Made by a program: the position numbers and the translations under genes | Notes under the pieces: generated by a model | What the model saw: only the letters and a program-made list of their open reading frames with translations | What the model was told of the DNA's origin: nothing | Database searches by the model: none | Origin: Roseiarcus sp. | GTDB lineage: Bacteria; Pseudomonadota; Alphaproteobacteria; Rhizobiales; Beijerinckiaceae | Length of the DNA: 5,756 nt | Direction of reading: 5' to 3' | Assembly: GCA_030153205.1 (NCBI GenBank) | Contig: JASLHV010000290.1 | Coordinates: 1 to 5,756 of the forward strand | Shown: positions 1-5,752 of the stretch, in pieces | Numbering within the stretch: position 1 is the stretch's first letter | How the letters are laid out: the number at the start of each line of letters is the position of its first letter

Positions 1-5
1 GCTTC

Positions 6-833
6 CTATCGCCCGAGCGTCGCCGCCAAAAAGGCCTGCAAGTCGGAGCGCGATCGCCTGGCCGCTTCTGGGTTGTATTTCAATAACATGCCGTCGACCC
101 GCGCGCCGTCCTTGACGCTGGGATCATCGAAGAGGTGATCGGCGCCGGGGTAAACGAAGAGTTTGGCGCCGCCGGCCTGACGCTGCATCAGCGCTTCGCA
201 ATCCGCCGCAGGGGTGACGCTGTCTTTTTCGCCGATGAGAATCAATGTCGGGGTCCTGAGCCGGGCGCCGTTCTGATTGGCGCAGGGCGGATAGAATGCG
301 ACCACGGACTTGAAGCGCAATTCATTGGGCATGGCGAAAGACGATGCGCCGCCGGACGCGGCGATCGTCAGCGCCGTATCGGCGCCTTGCGAATAGCCGA
401 CCGCGGCGATGCGCGAGGGATCGACGTCGCGGCGGGTTGAAAGGTACGCCAAGGCGCCGAATGCGTCGGAGAGCGCCGGCTTGAAATCGACGGTGCAGGT
501 TTCCCTGAGGCCTCGCGTTGCAAAGTCGTCGACGAAAAGCGCGACATAGCCCCAAGATACGATCGTATTGGCGATGGCTTGCCTGTTTTTCGGCAGGCCG
601 AGACAGGAGTGCAAGAGAACCACCGCCGGGAAAGGGCCGGCGCCGCTTGGCTTGGCGATATAGCCTTGGACGGCGGCGCTTTGGCCGGCGGCGTCGAATT
701 TCACCAGTTCTTCCGCCAAGACGGGCGCTGGAGCGGCGAGCAACGCGGAAAACACCAAGGCGATGAAGTACTTGCAGACAAAAAGAGAGCGCAATCCGGA
801 CAATTTCTGGACCATTCGCCGTTTCGGCTCCAT
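6..833 (-). CDS. Predicted exported dienelactone hydrolase family protein (alpha/beta hydrolase)
   Basis: A 275-residue alpha/beta hydrolase of the dienelactone hydrolase (PF01738-like) family, predicted to act in the periplasm on an unknown ester or lactone. Numbered from the ATG at 833: a basic start and hydrophobic stretch (YFIALVFSALLAAPAPVLA, about 22-40) look like a signal peptide cut after VLA. An oxyanion-type HSCLG lies at 75-79, the nucleophile elbow GYSQG at 146-150 (Ser148), the likely acid Asp in GEKDSVTP (Asp204), and the catalytic His in GADHLFDD (His233). The nucleophile is Ser, whereas classical dienelactone hydrolase uses Cys. This is common in exported or uncharacterised members. 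The mature part has four Cys (77, 113, 184, 212), so disulfides are possible. The frame stays open up to 935, but the extra residues are unlike a signal peptide. A second ATG at 815, with GGAG 12 bases upstream, is an alternative start. The stop is TAG. Family is fairly sure; substrate is unknown. Confidence 0.88.
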   Translation of the reverse strand: MEPKRRMVQKLSGLRSLFVCKYFIALVFSALLAAPAPVLAEELVKFDAAGQSAAVQGYIAKPSGAGPFPAVVLLHSCLGLPKNRQAIANTIVSWGYVALFVDDFATRGLRETCTVDFKPALSDAFGALAYLSTRRDVDPSRIAAVGYSQGADTALTIAASGGASSFAMPNELRFKSVVAFYPPCANQNGARLRTPTLILIGEKDSVTPAADCEALMQRQAGGAKLFVYPGADHLFDDPSVKDGARVDGMLLKYNPEAARRSRSDLQAFLAATLGR

Positions 834-841
834 ACTATCGT

Positions 842-855
842 CACCCGAACGGGTG
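842..855. repeat. Inverted repeat CACCCG-AA-CGGGTG just before the hydrolase start
   Basis: A perfect 6-bp inverted repeat with a 2-base centre ends 8 bases before the ATG at 833. It covers the GGGTGA that would have to serve as the ribosome binding site. It could be a small operator. A hairpin with a 2-base loop is sterically poor unless the end pairs open. It may also be chance. Confidence 0.3.
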
Positions 856-869
856 CGCAGCGTCGTTAC

Positions 870-898
870 ATAATCTTTGGTGATTGCTGGAAGAACAA
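870..898 (-). promoter_or_regulatory. Weak candidate sigma70-type promoter for the hydrolase
   Basis: Read on the minus strand, TTGTTC (893-898) and GATTAT (870-875) are 17 bases apart, which would start transcription roughly 30 bases before the ATG at 833. The matches to consensus are only 3/6 and 4/6, so this is a guess supported mainly by correct spacing, position and AT-richness. Confidence 0.25.
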
Positions 899-1067
899 TT
901 CTAATTTTTTTGCTTCTAACGCCTTGATATCGCACGAAACCACAAAATTTTGATTTGGAGCGCCGAAACGCAACATATTGATATCACTGGATTCGGCAAA
1001 ATTTGTCGTTTGTCGGAGATTTGGGGAGTTCGTCGCGTCGTCATCTTGGCGCTGCGACTAGCTTCGT

Positions 1068-1088
1068 ACGCAGCGCTTCCCGCTGCGT
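1068..1088 (-). terminator. Hairpin just after the GMC oxidoreductase stop, possible terminator
   Basis: ACGCAGCG (1068-1075) and CGCTGCGT (1081-1088) form a perfect 8-bp GC-rich stem with a 5-base loop, starting 9 bases past the stop of the minus-strand oxidoreductase. No T-run follows on the minus strand, so it is not a canonical intrinsic terminator. It may protect the mRNA 3' end or assist Rho-dependent termination. Confidence 0.35.
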
Positions 1089-1097
1089 CGTGTCCTT

Positions 1098-2864
1098 TCA
1101 AGCCGATCGCGCCTTGCGCAACGACGGCCGATCAGCCTTCTGCGCTTGCGACTCGCGTTGGCTCGTCTCCCAGGCGCGCGCTTCGTGGTAACGCGCATTG
1201 GAGGGCGCGAGAGGCGGGCGGTCGAGAATGGCGTCGGCGGCTTTTTCGGCCAGCATGATGGTCGGCGCGTTGAGATTACCCGAGGTGATCGACGGCATGA
1301 TCGAACTATCGACGACGCGCAAACCCTCAACGCCAATGACGCGGGCCTGAGCATCGACCACCGCCATCGGATCGTCCTTCGCGCCCATCTTGCAGGTGCA
1401 GGAAGGATGGTAGGCGCTTTCCACGCGCTGGCGAACAAAATCGTCGATCGCTTCGTCGCTGACGACATCCGCGCCGGGGCTGATCTCGCGACCGCGGTAC
1501 GGATCGAAGGCGCTTTGGGCGAAAATCTCCCGCGTCAGGCGGACGCAGGCGCGCATTTCGATCCAATCGTCCTCGTGGTCCATATAGTTGAACTGGATGC
1601 GCGGATGGTCCTTGGGATCGGCGGAACGCAAGCGTACCCAGCCGCGGCTTTTCGAGCGCAAGGGCCCGACATGGGCCTGGAAGCCATGTTCATTGGCGAG
1701 ACCCTTGCCGTCGTAGGTCACGGCCAGCGGCAGGAAATGGTACTGAATGTCGGCATAGCGCACCCCAGGCCGCGAGCGGATGAATCCGCCCGTCTCGAAA
1801 TGATTGGTCGCGCCATGTCCCTTGCGGCGCAAGAGCCATTTCATGCCGACAAGGCCGCGCGAGACGAGCCCTGTCTCCGAATAGAGGGTGATCGGCTGTT
1901 TCGACGCGACCTGAAAATAAAACTCGAGATGGTCCTGCAGGTTCTCGCCAACGCCCGGCAGATCATGGACGACAGGAATATCAAGGGCGCGAAGCTCCGC
2001 CGCCGGGCCGACGCCGGAGAGCTTGAGGAGCTGTGGCGAATTGATCGAGCCGCCGCTCAAGATCACTTCACGGCGGGCGCGTACGACCGTCTCGCGCCCT
2101 GCCCTCTCGTAACTCACACCGGTCGCGTGACGTCCTTCGAAGATGATTTTCGTCGCAAAGGCGCGGCTTTCGACCTTGAGGTTCGATCGTCGCATCGCCG
2201 GACGCAAATAGGCGTTGGCCGCCGACCACCGCACGCCGTCCTTGACCGTCATGTCAAGCCGGCCAAACCCCTCCTGCTTTTCGCCGTTGATATCGGAAGT
2301 CACGCCATAGCCGGCCTGACGCCCGGCTTCGACGAAGGCGTCATAGAGCGGGTTCTCGCGCAGGCCGTAGCAAGTCGCCAAAGGACCTTCGCCACCGCGA
2401 TATTGGTCCGGGCCGTCATGCCGGCTTTCGGCGCGACGGAAATAGGGAAGCACATGGCGGTAGCCCCAGCCCTTGGCGCCCTCCTCTTCCCAGCGGTCGA
2501 AATCCATAGGATTGCCGCGCACATAGACCATGCCGTTGATCGACGAGCAGCCGCCGAGCACCTTGCCGCGCGGCGTGTGAAAACGGCGATTGTTCAGATG
2601 AGGCTCGGGCTCGCTGTAATAGCGCCAGTCGTATTTTCTGGTGTTCATCGGAATCGACAGCGCCGCCGGCATTTGAATGAGGGGCGAGCGATCGGAGCCG
2701 CCAAACTCCAGAAGGAGAACGCGCGCGGTCCCATCGGCGCTCAGCCGATCGGCCAGGACGCAGCCCGCCGACCCTGCGCCGATTATGATGTAATCGAAAG
2801 TCAAATTGTCGCCGTTGCTCAAAACAGACCCCCGCCAAAAGCGGATCTGACGCCTCGCCTTCAT
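1098..2864 (-). CDS. GMC family FAD-dependent oxidoreductase (choline/alcohol dehydrogenase type)
   Basis: A flavoprotein of the glucose-methanol-choline family, which oxidises an alcohol with FAD. It resembles bacterial choline dehydrogenase (BetA) and alcohol dehydrogenases such as AlkJ, but the substrate cannot be read from sequence. Numbered from the ATG at 2864 (588 residues): FAD-binding GAGSAG at 29-34, GMC signature 1 around 98-117 (GKVLGGCSSINGMVYVRG), signature 2 around 270-284 (SGGSINSPQLLKLSG), the active-site His in YHPSCTCKMG (His486), and the conserved Asn region SGNLNAPTIMLAEKAAD near 528-544. All landmarks are intact. The start is uncertain. The frame stays open to a TTG at 2972, and family homology begins about residue 22, so a TTG at 2822 after a GGCGGGGG stretch (574 residues) fits the family best. 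A roughly 40-residue Arg-rich tail follows the conserved end. No betB, betI or transporter gene is adjacent, so betA is not assigned. Confidence 0.9.
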   Translation of the reverse strand: MKARRQIRFWRGSVLSNGDNLTFDYIIIGAGSAGCVLADRLSADGTARVLLLEFGGSDRSPLIQMPAALSIPMNTRKYDWRYYSEPEPHLNNRRFHTPRGKVLGGCSSINGMVYVRGNPMDFDRWEEEGAKGWGYRHVLPYFRRAESRHDGPDQYRGGEGPLATCYGLRENPLYDAFVEAGRQAGYGVTSDINGEKQEGFGRLDMTVKDGVRWSAANAYLRPAMRRSNLKVESRAFATKIIFEGRHATGVSYERAGRETVVRARREVILSGGSINSPQLLKLSGVGPAAELRALDIPVVHDLPGVGENLQDHLEFYFQVASKQPITLYSETGLVSRGLVGMKWLLRRKGHGATNHFETGGFIRSRPGVRYADIQYHFLPLAVTYDGKGLANEHGFQAHVGPLRSKSRGWVRLRSADPKDHPRIQFNYMDHEDDWIEMRACVRLTREIFAQSAFDPYRGREISPGADVVSDEAIDDFVRQRVESAYHPSCTCKMGAKDDPMAVVDAQARVIGVEGLRVVDSSIMPSITSGNLNAPTIMLAEKAADAILDRPPLAPSNARYHEARAWETSQRESQAQKADRPSLRKARSA

Positions 2865-3011
2865 GAGGCCCGTCTTTCGACTGATAAATCGAAAACCCGC
2901 GGAACGCCATTCCGAGCCTTGAGGCCGCCGCCGCAAAGTTGGAGATTGCGTCCATTGCGAAGACCGTGCCAATAACGCCCCCGGCTCGAGGGCAATCGAT
3001 CGAGACCCGGG

Positions 3012-3026
3012 TGCGCTTTTTGCGCA
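3012..3026. repeat. Perfect inverted repeat TGCGC-TTTTT-GCGCA before the aldolase
   Basis: A 5-bp perfect inverted repeat with a 5-T centre lies 36 bases upstream of the aldolase ATG, touching the AT-rich probable promoter. It could be a small operator or RNA hairpin. The arms are short enough to arise by chance. Confidence 0.3.
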
Positions 3027-3050
3027 TATAGACCCTTTAAAAATTTAGGC

Positions 3051-3055
3051 GAGGA
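3051..3055 (+). promoter_or_regulatory. Ribosome binding site of the aldolase gene
   Basis: GAGGA lies 7 bases before the ATG at 3063, which is good spacing for a Shine-Dalgarno element and fixes this start. It is the clearest ribosome binding site in the window, consistent with strong expression of a glycolytic enzyme. Confidence 0.6.
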
Positions 3056-3062
3056 CGACGAC

Positions 3063-3959
3063 ATGGCCAATGAAAAGATGCAGGCGCAAATTTCGGGCAA
3101 GGACGGCTTTATTGCCGCGCTCGACCAAAGCGGCGGCTCGACCCCCGGCGCCCTGCGCCTCTACGGCATTCCAGACAGCGCCTATAGCGGCGACGCCGAG
3201 ATGTTCAAGCTGGTGCACCAAATGCGGGTGCGCATCATGACCGCGCCGGCCTTTTCGGGCGCGAAGGTGATCGCCGCCATTCTCTTCGAAGCGACGATGG
3301 ATGGCCTGGCGGAAGGCAAGCCGGTGCCATCCTTTCTTTGGGAAGACCGGGGCGTCATTCCATTCCTGAAGGTCGACAAGGGGCTCGAAGCGGAGAAGGA
3401 CGGCGTCAGCCTGATGAAGCCAATGCCGACCCTGGACGGGCTGCTCGAGCGAGCGGTCAAACTCGGCGTTTTCGGCACCAAGATGCGCTCCGTGATCAAC
3501 CTGCCGTCAAAGTCGGGAATCGCCGCGGTCGTCGCCCAGCAATTCGATATCGGCGAACAGATCGCCAAGCATGGACTGATGCCGATCATCGAGCCCGAAG
3601 TGTCGATCAAGAGCCCGGACAAGAAGGGGGCCGAGACGATTCTCCGCGATGAGATTACGGCGAAGCTCGACGCTTTGCCGGCAGGCCGCAAGGTGATGCT
3701 CAAGCTGACGATCCCGGACGTGCCGGATTTCTACGAGCCGCTGATCAAGCATAAGAATGTTGCACGGGTCGTGGCCCTATCGGGCGGCTATACCCGCGAC
3801 GAGGCTTGCAAGCGCCTCTCGGCCAATCACGGGATGATCGCCAGCTTCTCGCGCGCCTTGGCCGAGGATCTCAAGGCTTCGATGAGCGACGCGGAATTCG
3901 ACGCATCGCTTGCCCGCTCCATCGACGAGATCTACCAAGCCTCGACGGTGAAGCACTAA
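3063..3959 (+). CDS. fda: Class I fructose-1,6-bisphosphate aldolase, short bacterial type
   Basis: A 298-residue class I (Schiff-base) aldolase. It reversibly cleaves fructose 1,6-bisphosphate to glyceraldehyde 3-phosphate and dihydroxyacetone phosphate in glycolysis, gluconeogenesis or sugar-phosphate recycling in the cytosol. The length matches the roughly 295-residue class found in Staphylococcus (fda). Visible landmarks are FIAALDQSGGSTP at 16-28 (Asp21, matching the mammalian catalytic Asp near the N-terminus), GTKMRSV at 138-144 (Lys140 and Arg142, like mammalian KWR), PIIEPEV at 174-180 (the two acidic residues of the active site), KVMLKLTIPD at 210-219 with Lys214 as the likely Schiff-base lysine, and LSGGY at 239-243 in the phosphate-binding region. 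It is complete and has a good ribosome binding site. It heads a probable operon with the HAD gene 28 bases downstream. Class I enzymes need no metal, unlike the class II enzymes many alphaproteobacteria also carry. The symbol is by family resemblance. Confidence 0.93.
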   Translation: MANEKMQAQISGKDGFIAALDQSGGSTPGALRLYGIPDSAYSGDAEMFKLVHQMRVRIMTAPAFSGAKVIAAILFEATMDGLAEGKPVPSFLWEDRGVIPFLKVDKGLEAEKDGVSLMKPMPTLDGLLERAVKLGVFGTKMRSVINLPSKSGIAAVVAQQFDIGEQIAKHGLMPIIEPEVSIKSPDKKGAETILRDEITAKLDALPAGRKVMLKLTIPDVPDFYEPLIKHKNVARVVALSGGYTRDEACKRLSANHGMIASFSRALAEDLKASMSDAEFDASLARSIDEIYQASTVKH

Positions 3960-3987
3960 CATCCCATCGACTTTGGCGGGCAGCGTG

Positions 3988-4656
3988 ATGAGCGACGTCG
4001 CGGATATCGTCTTTCTCTTCGACGTCGACAATACGCTGCTCGACAACGACTGCTTTCAGGAAGCGTTGCGAGACCGCCTGCTCGCCGAGCATGGCGAACA
4101 GATGTGCCAACGCTATTGGGCGCTGTTCGAAGTCTTGCGCGAAGAGCTTGGCTACGCCGACTATCTCGGCGCTCTCGAGCGGTTGCGATTGGAGACGCCA
4201 CACGATTCGAAACTCTTAGCCATGGCCAATTGGCTCTTGGACTATCCTTTCGCCGACCGTCTCTACCCGCACGCCTTGGATGTCGTCAGGCATGTGCGTC
4301 AGTGGGGACCCGCCGCCATACTCTCGGACGGCGACGCGGTCTTTCAGCCGCGAAAGGTGATGCGTGCTGGTTTATGGGAAGCGTTTGACGGCAATATTCT
4401 CATCTATGTCCACAAGGAGAACGAACTCGCCGACGTCGAGCGGGCGTATCCCGCCAAACGCTATGTGCTGATTGACGACAAGACGCGGATCCTGAAGGCG
4501 GTGAAGGGCTCGTGGAAGGACAGCGTCACGACAGTCTTTCCGAAACAGGGACATTACGCCTTCGATCCTGCATCGCAATCGGATATGGGTTTTGTCGATA
4601 TCGCCGTCGACGCCATCGGCGACCTCTTGAAACATGATTTTTCGACGAAGCCGTAA
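3988..4656 (+). CDS. HAD superfamily hydrolase
   Basis: A 222-residue haloacid-dehalogenase-fold hydrolase, probably a cytosolic phosphatase of unknown substrate. Motif I is FDVDNTLLDND (Asp12 nucleophile, Asp14 acid/base), followed by a mainly helical cap at about 20-95, motif II ILSDGD with Ser113, a likely motif III Lys123 in QPRKVMRAG, and motif IV LIDDK with Asp163 and Asp164 binding magnesium. All four motifs are present, so it should be active. I chose the ATG at 3988, preceded by GGCGGG at about 7 bases. The frame also opens at a TTG at 3973 that would add only five residues. It follows the aldolase by 28 bases and its last 23 bases overlap the next gene, so it is probably cotranscribed and translationally coupled. 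Next to an aldolase a sugar- or triose-phosphate substrate is tempting, but that is only a guess from position. Confidence 0.87.
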   Translation: MSDVADIVFLFDVDNTLLDNDCFQEALRDRLLAEHGEQMCQRYWALFEVLREELGYADYLGALERLRLETPHDSKLLAMANWLLDYPFADRLYPHALDVVRHVRQWGPAAILSDGDAVFQPRKVMRAGLWEAFDGNILIYVHKENELADVERAYPAKRYVLIDDKTRILKAVKGSWKDSVTTVFPKQGHYAFDPASQSDMGFVDIAVDAIGDLLKHDFSTKP

Positions 4657-5329
4657 CGCCGGCGAGCGCGCGACGCTGCGCATTTGCTCCTATTTGATTT
4701 ACGCCGTTCTTGTCTTTGTCCCCGGCTCCGCAACGGCGCATCCGCATGTCTGGGTCACGGTTCGAAGCGAAATCGTCTTCTCCTCGGACGGACTTTTGAC
4801 CGCGGTCCGTCATGATTGGACCTTTGACGAGATGTATTCGGCCTTCGCGGCGCAAGGCCTCGCCAAGCCGGGCGAGCTCGCGAAGCGCGAACAATTTGCG
4901 CCGCTCGCCAAGGAGAACGCCGAGGCGCTAACACAGGTTGGGTACTATACTGTCCTCAAGATCAGCGGAAAGCAGGCGGAATTCGGCGAGCCGACGGACT
5001 ATTGGATGGAAGAGCAGCCGGACCACAAAGTGACGTTCCATGTCGTCGTACCGTTGAAGACGCCACAGCAGACGGGGCGCTTTGTGACCATGATGGTCTC
5101 GGATCCAGAGTTCTTCATCGATTTCGAATTTGACGAAAAGGATCCAGTCAAGCTGGACAATCCGCCGTCAGGCTGCTCGCTGTCAGTCACCCATCCCAAG
5201 CCGCTCGACGTCGAAGATTCAAAAAAGCTCAACGAATCTTTCTTCACCAATCTGTCGCCGGGCGCGGGCTTCGGCTTCAAATTGGCGAGCCGCGCCATTA
5301 TCGCCTGCCCCAATTGGGGCCAAAGGTGA
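4634..5329 (+). CDS. DUF1007 family exported protein
   Basis: A 231-residue protein that I place in the DUF1007 (PF06226-like) family. A basic N-terminus, a hydrophobic segment (about 17-31) and an Ala-x-Ala site give a signal peptide that should be cut after ATA at 33-35. The mature protein would begin His-Pro-His-Val-Trp. The HPHVW start, HDWTFDEMYSAF at 60-71, the VSDPEFFIDFEF block near 155-166, and two Cys (181 in the SGCS segment and 225 near the C-terminus, possibly a disulfide) fit the family. Members are periplasmic, have no firmly known activity, and often sit beside nickel/cobalt (RcnA/NicO-type) transporter genes. No transporter lies downstream here: a tRNA follows. The ATG overlaps the HAD gene by 23 bases in another frame and has only a weak ribosome binding site, so coupled translation is likely. 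No other ATG lies before the signal sequence. Confidence 0.82.
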   Translation: MIFRRSRNAGERATLRICSYLIYAVLVFVPGSATAHPHVWVTVRSEIVFSSDGLLTAVRHDWTFDEMYSAFAAQGLAKPGELAKREQFAPLAKENAEALTQVGYYTVLKISGKQAEFGEPTDYWMEEQPDHKVTFHVVVPLKTPQQTGRFVTMMVSDPEFFIDFEFDEKDPVKLDNPPSGCSLSVTHPKPLDVEDSKKLNESFFTNLSPGAGFGFKLASRAIIACPNWGQR

Positions 5330-5418
5330 CCCGGTTGTTTGCGGTTGCGCGAGCAGGCTTCGACGGGCCTTGAAATGCTTGCTTCCGCCGTCAGCTTGGG
5401 CAATAACCAGCCCCGCCT
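5330..5418. other. Gap between DUF1007 gene and tRNA-Trp
   Basis: These 89 bases contain the probable tRNA promoter. No strong intrinsic terminator is visible for the upstream operon. The best stem is GACGG/CCGTC (5362-5366 and 5388-5392) with a long loop and no T-run, which I do not consider a terminator. Confidence 0.4.
5379..5407 (+). promoter_or_regulatory. Candidate promoter of tRNA-Trp
   Basis: TTGCTT (5379-5384) and AATAAC (5402-5407) are separated by exactly 17 bases, matching consensus at 3/6 and 4/6. Transcription would start about 5413-5415, a few bases before the mature tRNA end at 5419. Spacing and position support it more than the hexamers do. Confidence 0.4.
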
Positions 5419-5494
5419 AGGAGTGTAGCTCAATTGGTAGAGCACCGGTCTCCAAAACCGGGGGTTGGGGGTTCGAGTCCCTCCTCTCCTGCCA
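5419..5494 (+). tRNA. tRNA-Trp (anticodon CCA)
   Basis: A 76-base tRNA with every arm visible. The acceptor strands are 5419-5425 and 5484-5490, the D stem is GCTC/GAGC (5428-5431 and 5440-5443), and the anticodon stem CCGGT/ACCGG (5445-5449 and 5457-5461) encloses loop CTCCAAA with anticodon CCA at 5452-5454, reading UGG. The variable loop is 5462-5466, the T stem is 5467-5471 with 5479-5483 (one G-T pair), and the T loop is TTCGAGT. The discriminator base is G5491, as expected for tryptophan, and the CCA end is encoded at 5492-5494. The acceptor stem has one mismatch, T5424 opposite T5485. In alphaproteobacteria this tRNA commonly lies just before secE and nusG. Confidence 0.97.
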
Positions 5495-5720
5495 GAGATT
5501 TCAAAGACTTATAAAATCACCGGAAGTCAGCAATTTACCGGGCAGCGATAGCCCGCTCGCGCACTGACGCTGGCGGGTCGGCGGCCGCCCATCCTGCGCC
5601 GTAGTCTTCGCTTCCACGAAGAGTGGCTGAGCGCTTTTTTCAGGGTTTCCGGGGAATGGCTGAAACCTCCCGATCGCGCTGACGTATCTTGGATGAGGAG
5701 CTACAGCGACCGATGAGGGC
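5495..5720. other. Structured non-coding stretch between tRNA-Trp and the right edge
   Basis: About 226 bases with no convincing gene on either strand. A minus-strand frame is open here, but its product is proline- and arginine-rich and looks like a shadow frame. The stretch holds a nested stem-loop (5526-5568), a small stem CCAC/GTGG around 5615-5627 followed after about nine bases by TTTTTT (5635-5640), the inverted repeat at 5644-5667, and an eight-codon frame from the ATG at 5656. It is probably the untranslated leader and promoter region of the next gene. Confidence 0.45.
5526..5568 (+). other. Nested symmetrical stem-loop downstream of tRNA-Trp
   Basis: An outer stem GTCAG/CTGAC (5526-5530 and 5564-5568) encloses an inner stem CGGGC/GCCCG (5539-5543 and 5551-5555) with a 7-base loop. 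The internal loop between them has exactly eight bases on each side. There is no T-run, so it is not an intrinsic terminator. It might fold in the leader RNA of the next gene or mark the processed end of the tRNA transcript. Each stem is only 5 bp. Confidence 0.35.
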
Positions 5721-5752
5721 GTGGCCGATGGCTTTCGGGAAGTGGCGAAACC
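5644..5752 (+). repeat. Two imperfect copies of a 23-24 base element
   Basis: The element at 5644-5667 begins GGTTTCCGGGG and ends TGGCTGAAACC. A similar one at 5730-5752 begins GGCTTTCGGG and ends GTGGCGAAACC. About 19 of 24 aligned positions agree, with one gap. The first copy is also an inverted repeat, GGTTTC/GAAACC with a 12-base loop. The second has a shorter TTTCG/CGAAA pairing. The second copy overlaps the possible gene start at the right edge. Confidence 0.35.

Larger units (their letters stand above)
834..1097. other. Intergenic region upstream of the hydrolase and downstream of the oxidoreductase
   Basis: These 264 bases are relatively AT-rich (especially about 895-1010) and I see no credible gene in them. 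They should hold the promoter of the minus-strand hydrolase and the 3' end of the oxidoreductase transcript. Visible elements are the palindrome CAAAATTTTG at 943-952 with a related CAAAATTTG at 997-1005, an inverted repeat GCCGAA/TTCGGC (962-967 and 992-997), and the hairpin at 1068-1088, which is listed separately. Confidence 0.5.
2865..3062. promoter_or_regulatory. Divergent intergenic region between oxidoreductase and aldolase operon
   Basis: About 200 bases separate the divergent minus-strand oxidoreductase and the plus-strand aldolase, so promoters for both should lie here. If the oxidoreductase starts at the TTG at 2972, the shared region shrinks to about 90 bases. The segment 3017-3048 is the AT-richest part and lies directly before the aldolase, but I find no convincing -35/-10 pair. 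TATAGA at 3027-3032 is the best -10-like hexamer and lacks a good -35. Confidence 0.4.

Noticed and set aside
579..953. A plus-strand open frame overlapping the hydrolase N-terminal region
   Set aside because: It is antisense to the signal peptide and oxyanion region and has no identifiable motif.
1146..2975. A very long open frame on the plus strand opposite the GMC oxidoreductase
   Set aside because: It is almost coextensive with the real gene, shows no recognisable motif or domain, and is rich in Arg, Ala, His and Asp, as expected of the complement of a high-GC gene. The minus-strand product has all GMC signatures.
2416..3027. A minus-strand open frame overlapping the start of the GMC gene and the divergent promoter
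   Set aside because: It is Arg/Ser-rich with no family features, and most of it lies over the FAD-binding coding region in another frame.
3182..3703. A minus-strand open frame inside the aldolase gene
   Set aside because: It is antisense to conserved catalytic codons and its Ser/Ile/Arg-rich product has no recognisable motif.
5615..5640. Possible intrinsic terminator ending in TTTTTT
   Set aside because: The CCAC/GTGG stem is only 4 bp and is separated from the T-run by about nine bases, so it does not meet the usual form.
5656..5682. An eight-codon frame (Met-Ala-Glu-Thr-Ser-Arg-Ser-Arg) after GGGG, a possible leader peptide
   Set aside because: It is too short and lacks a run of regulatory codons or a following attenuator hairpin with T-run. 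It is probably chance, and is kept only as part of the repeat observation.
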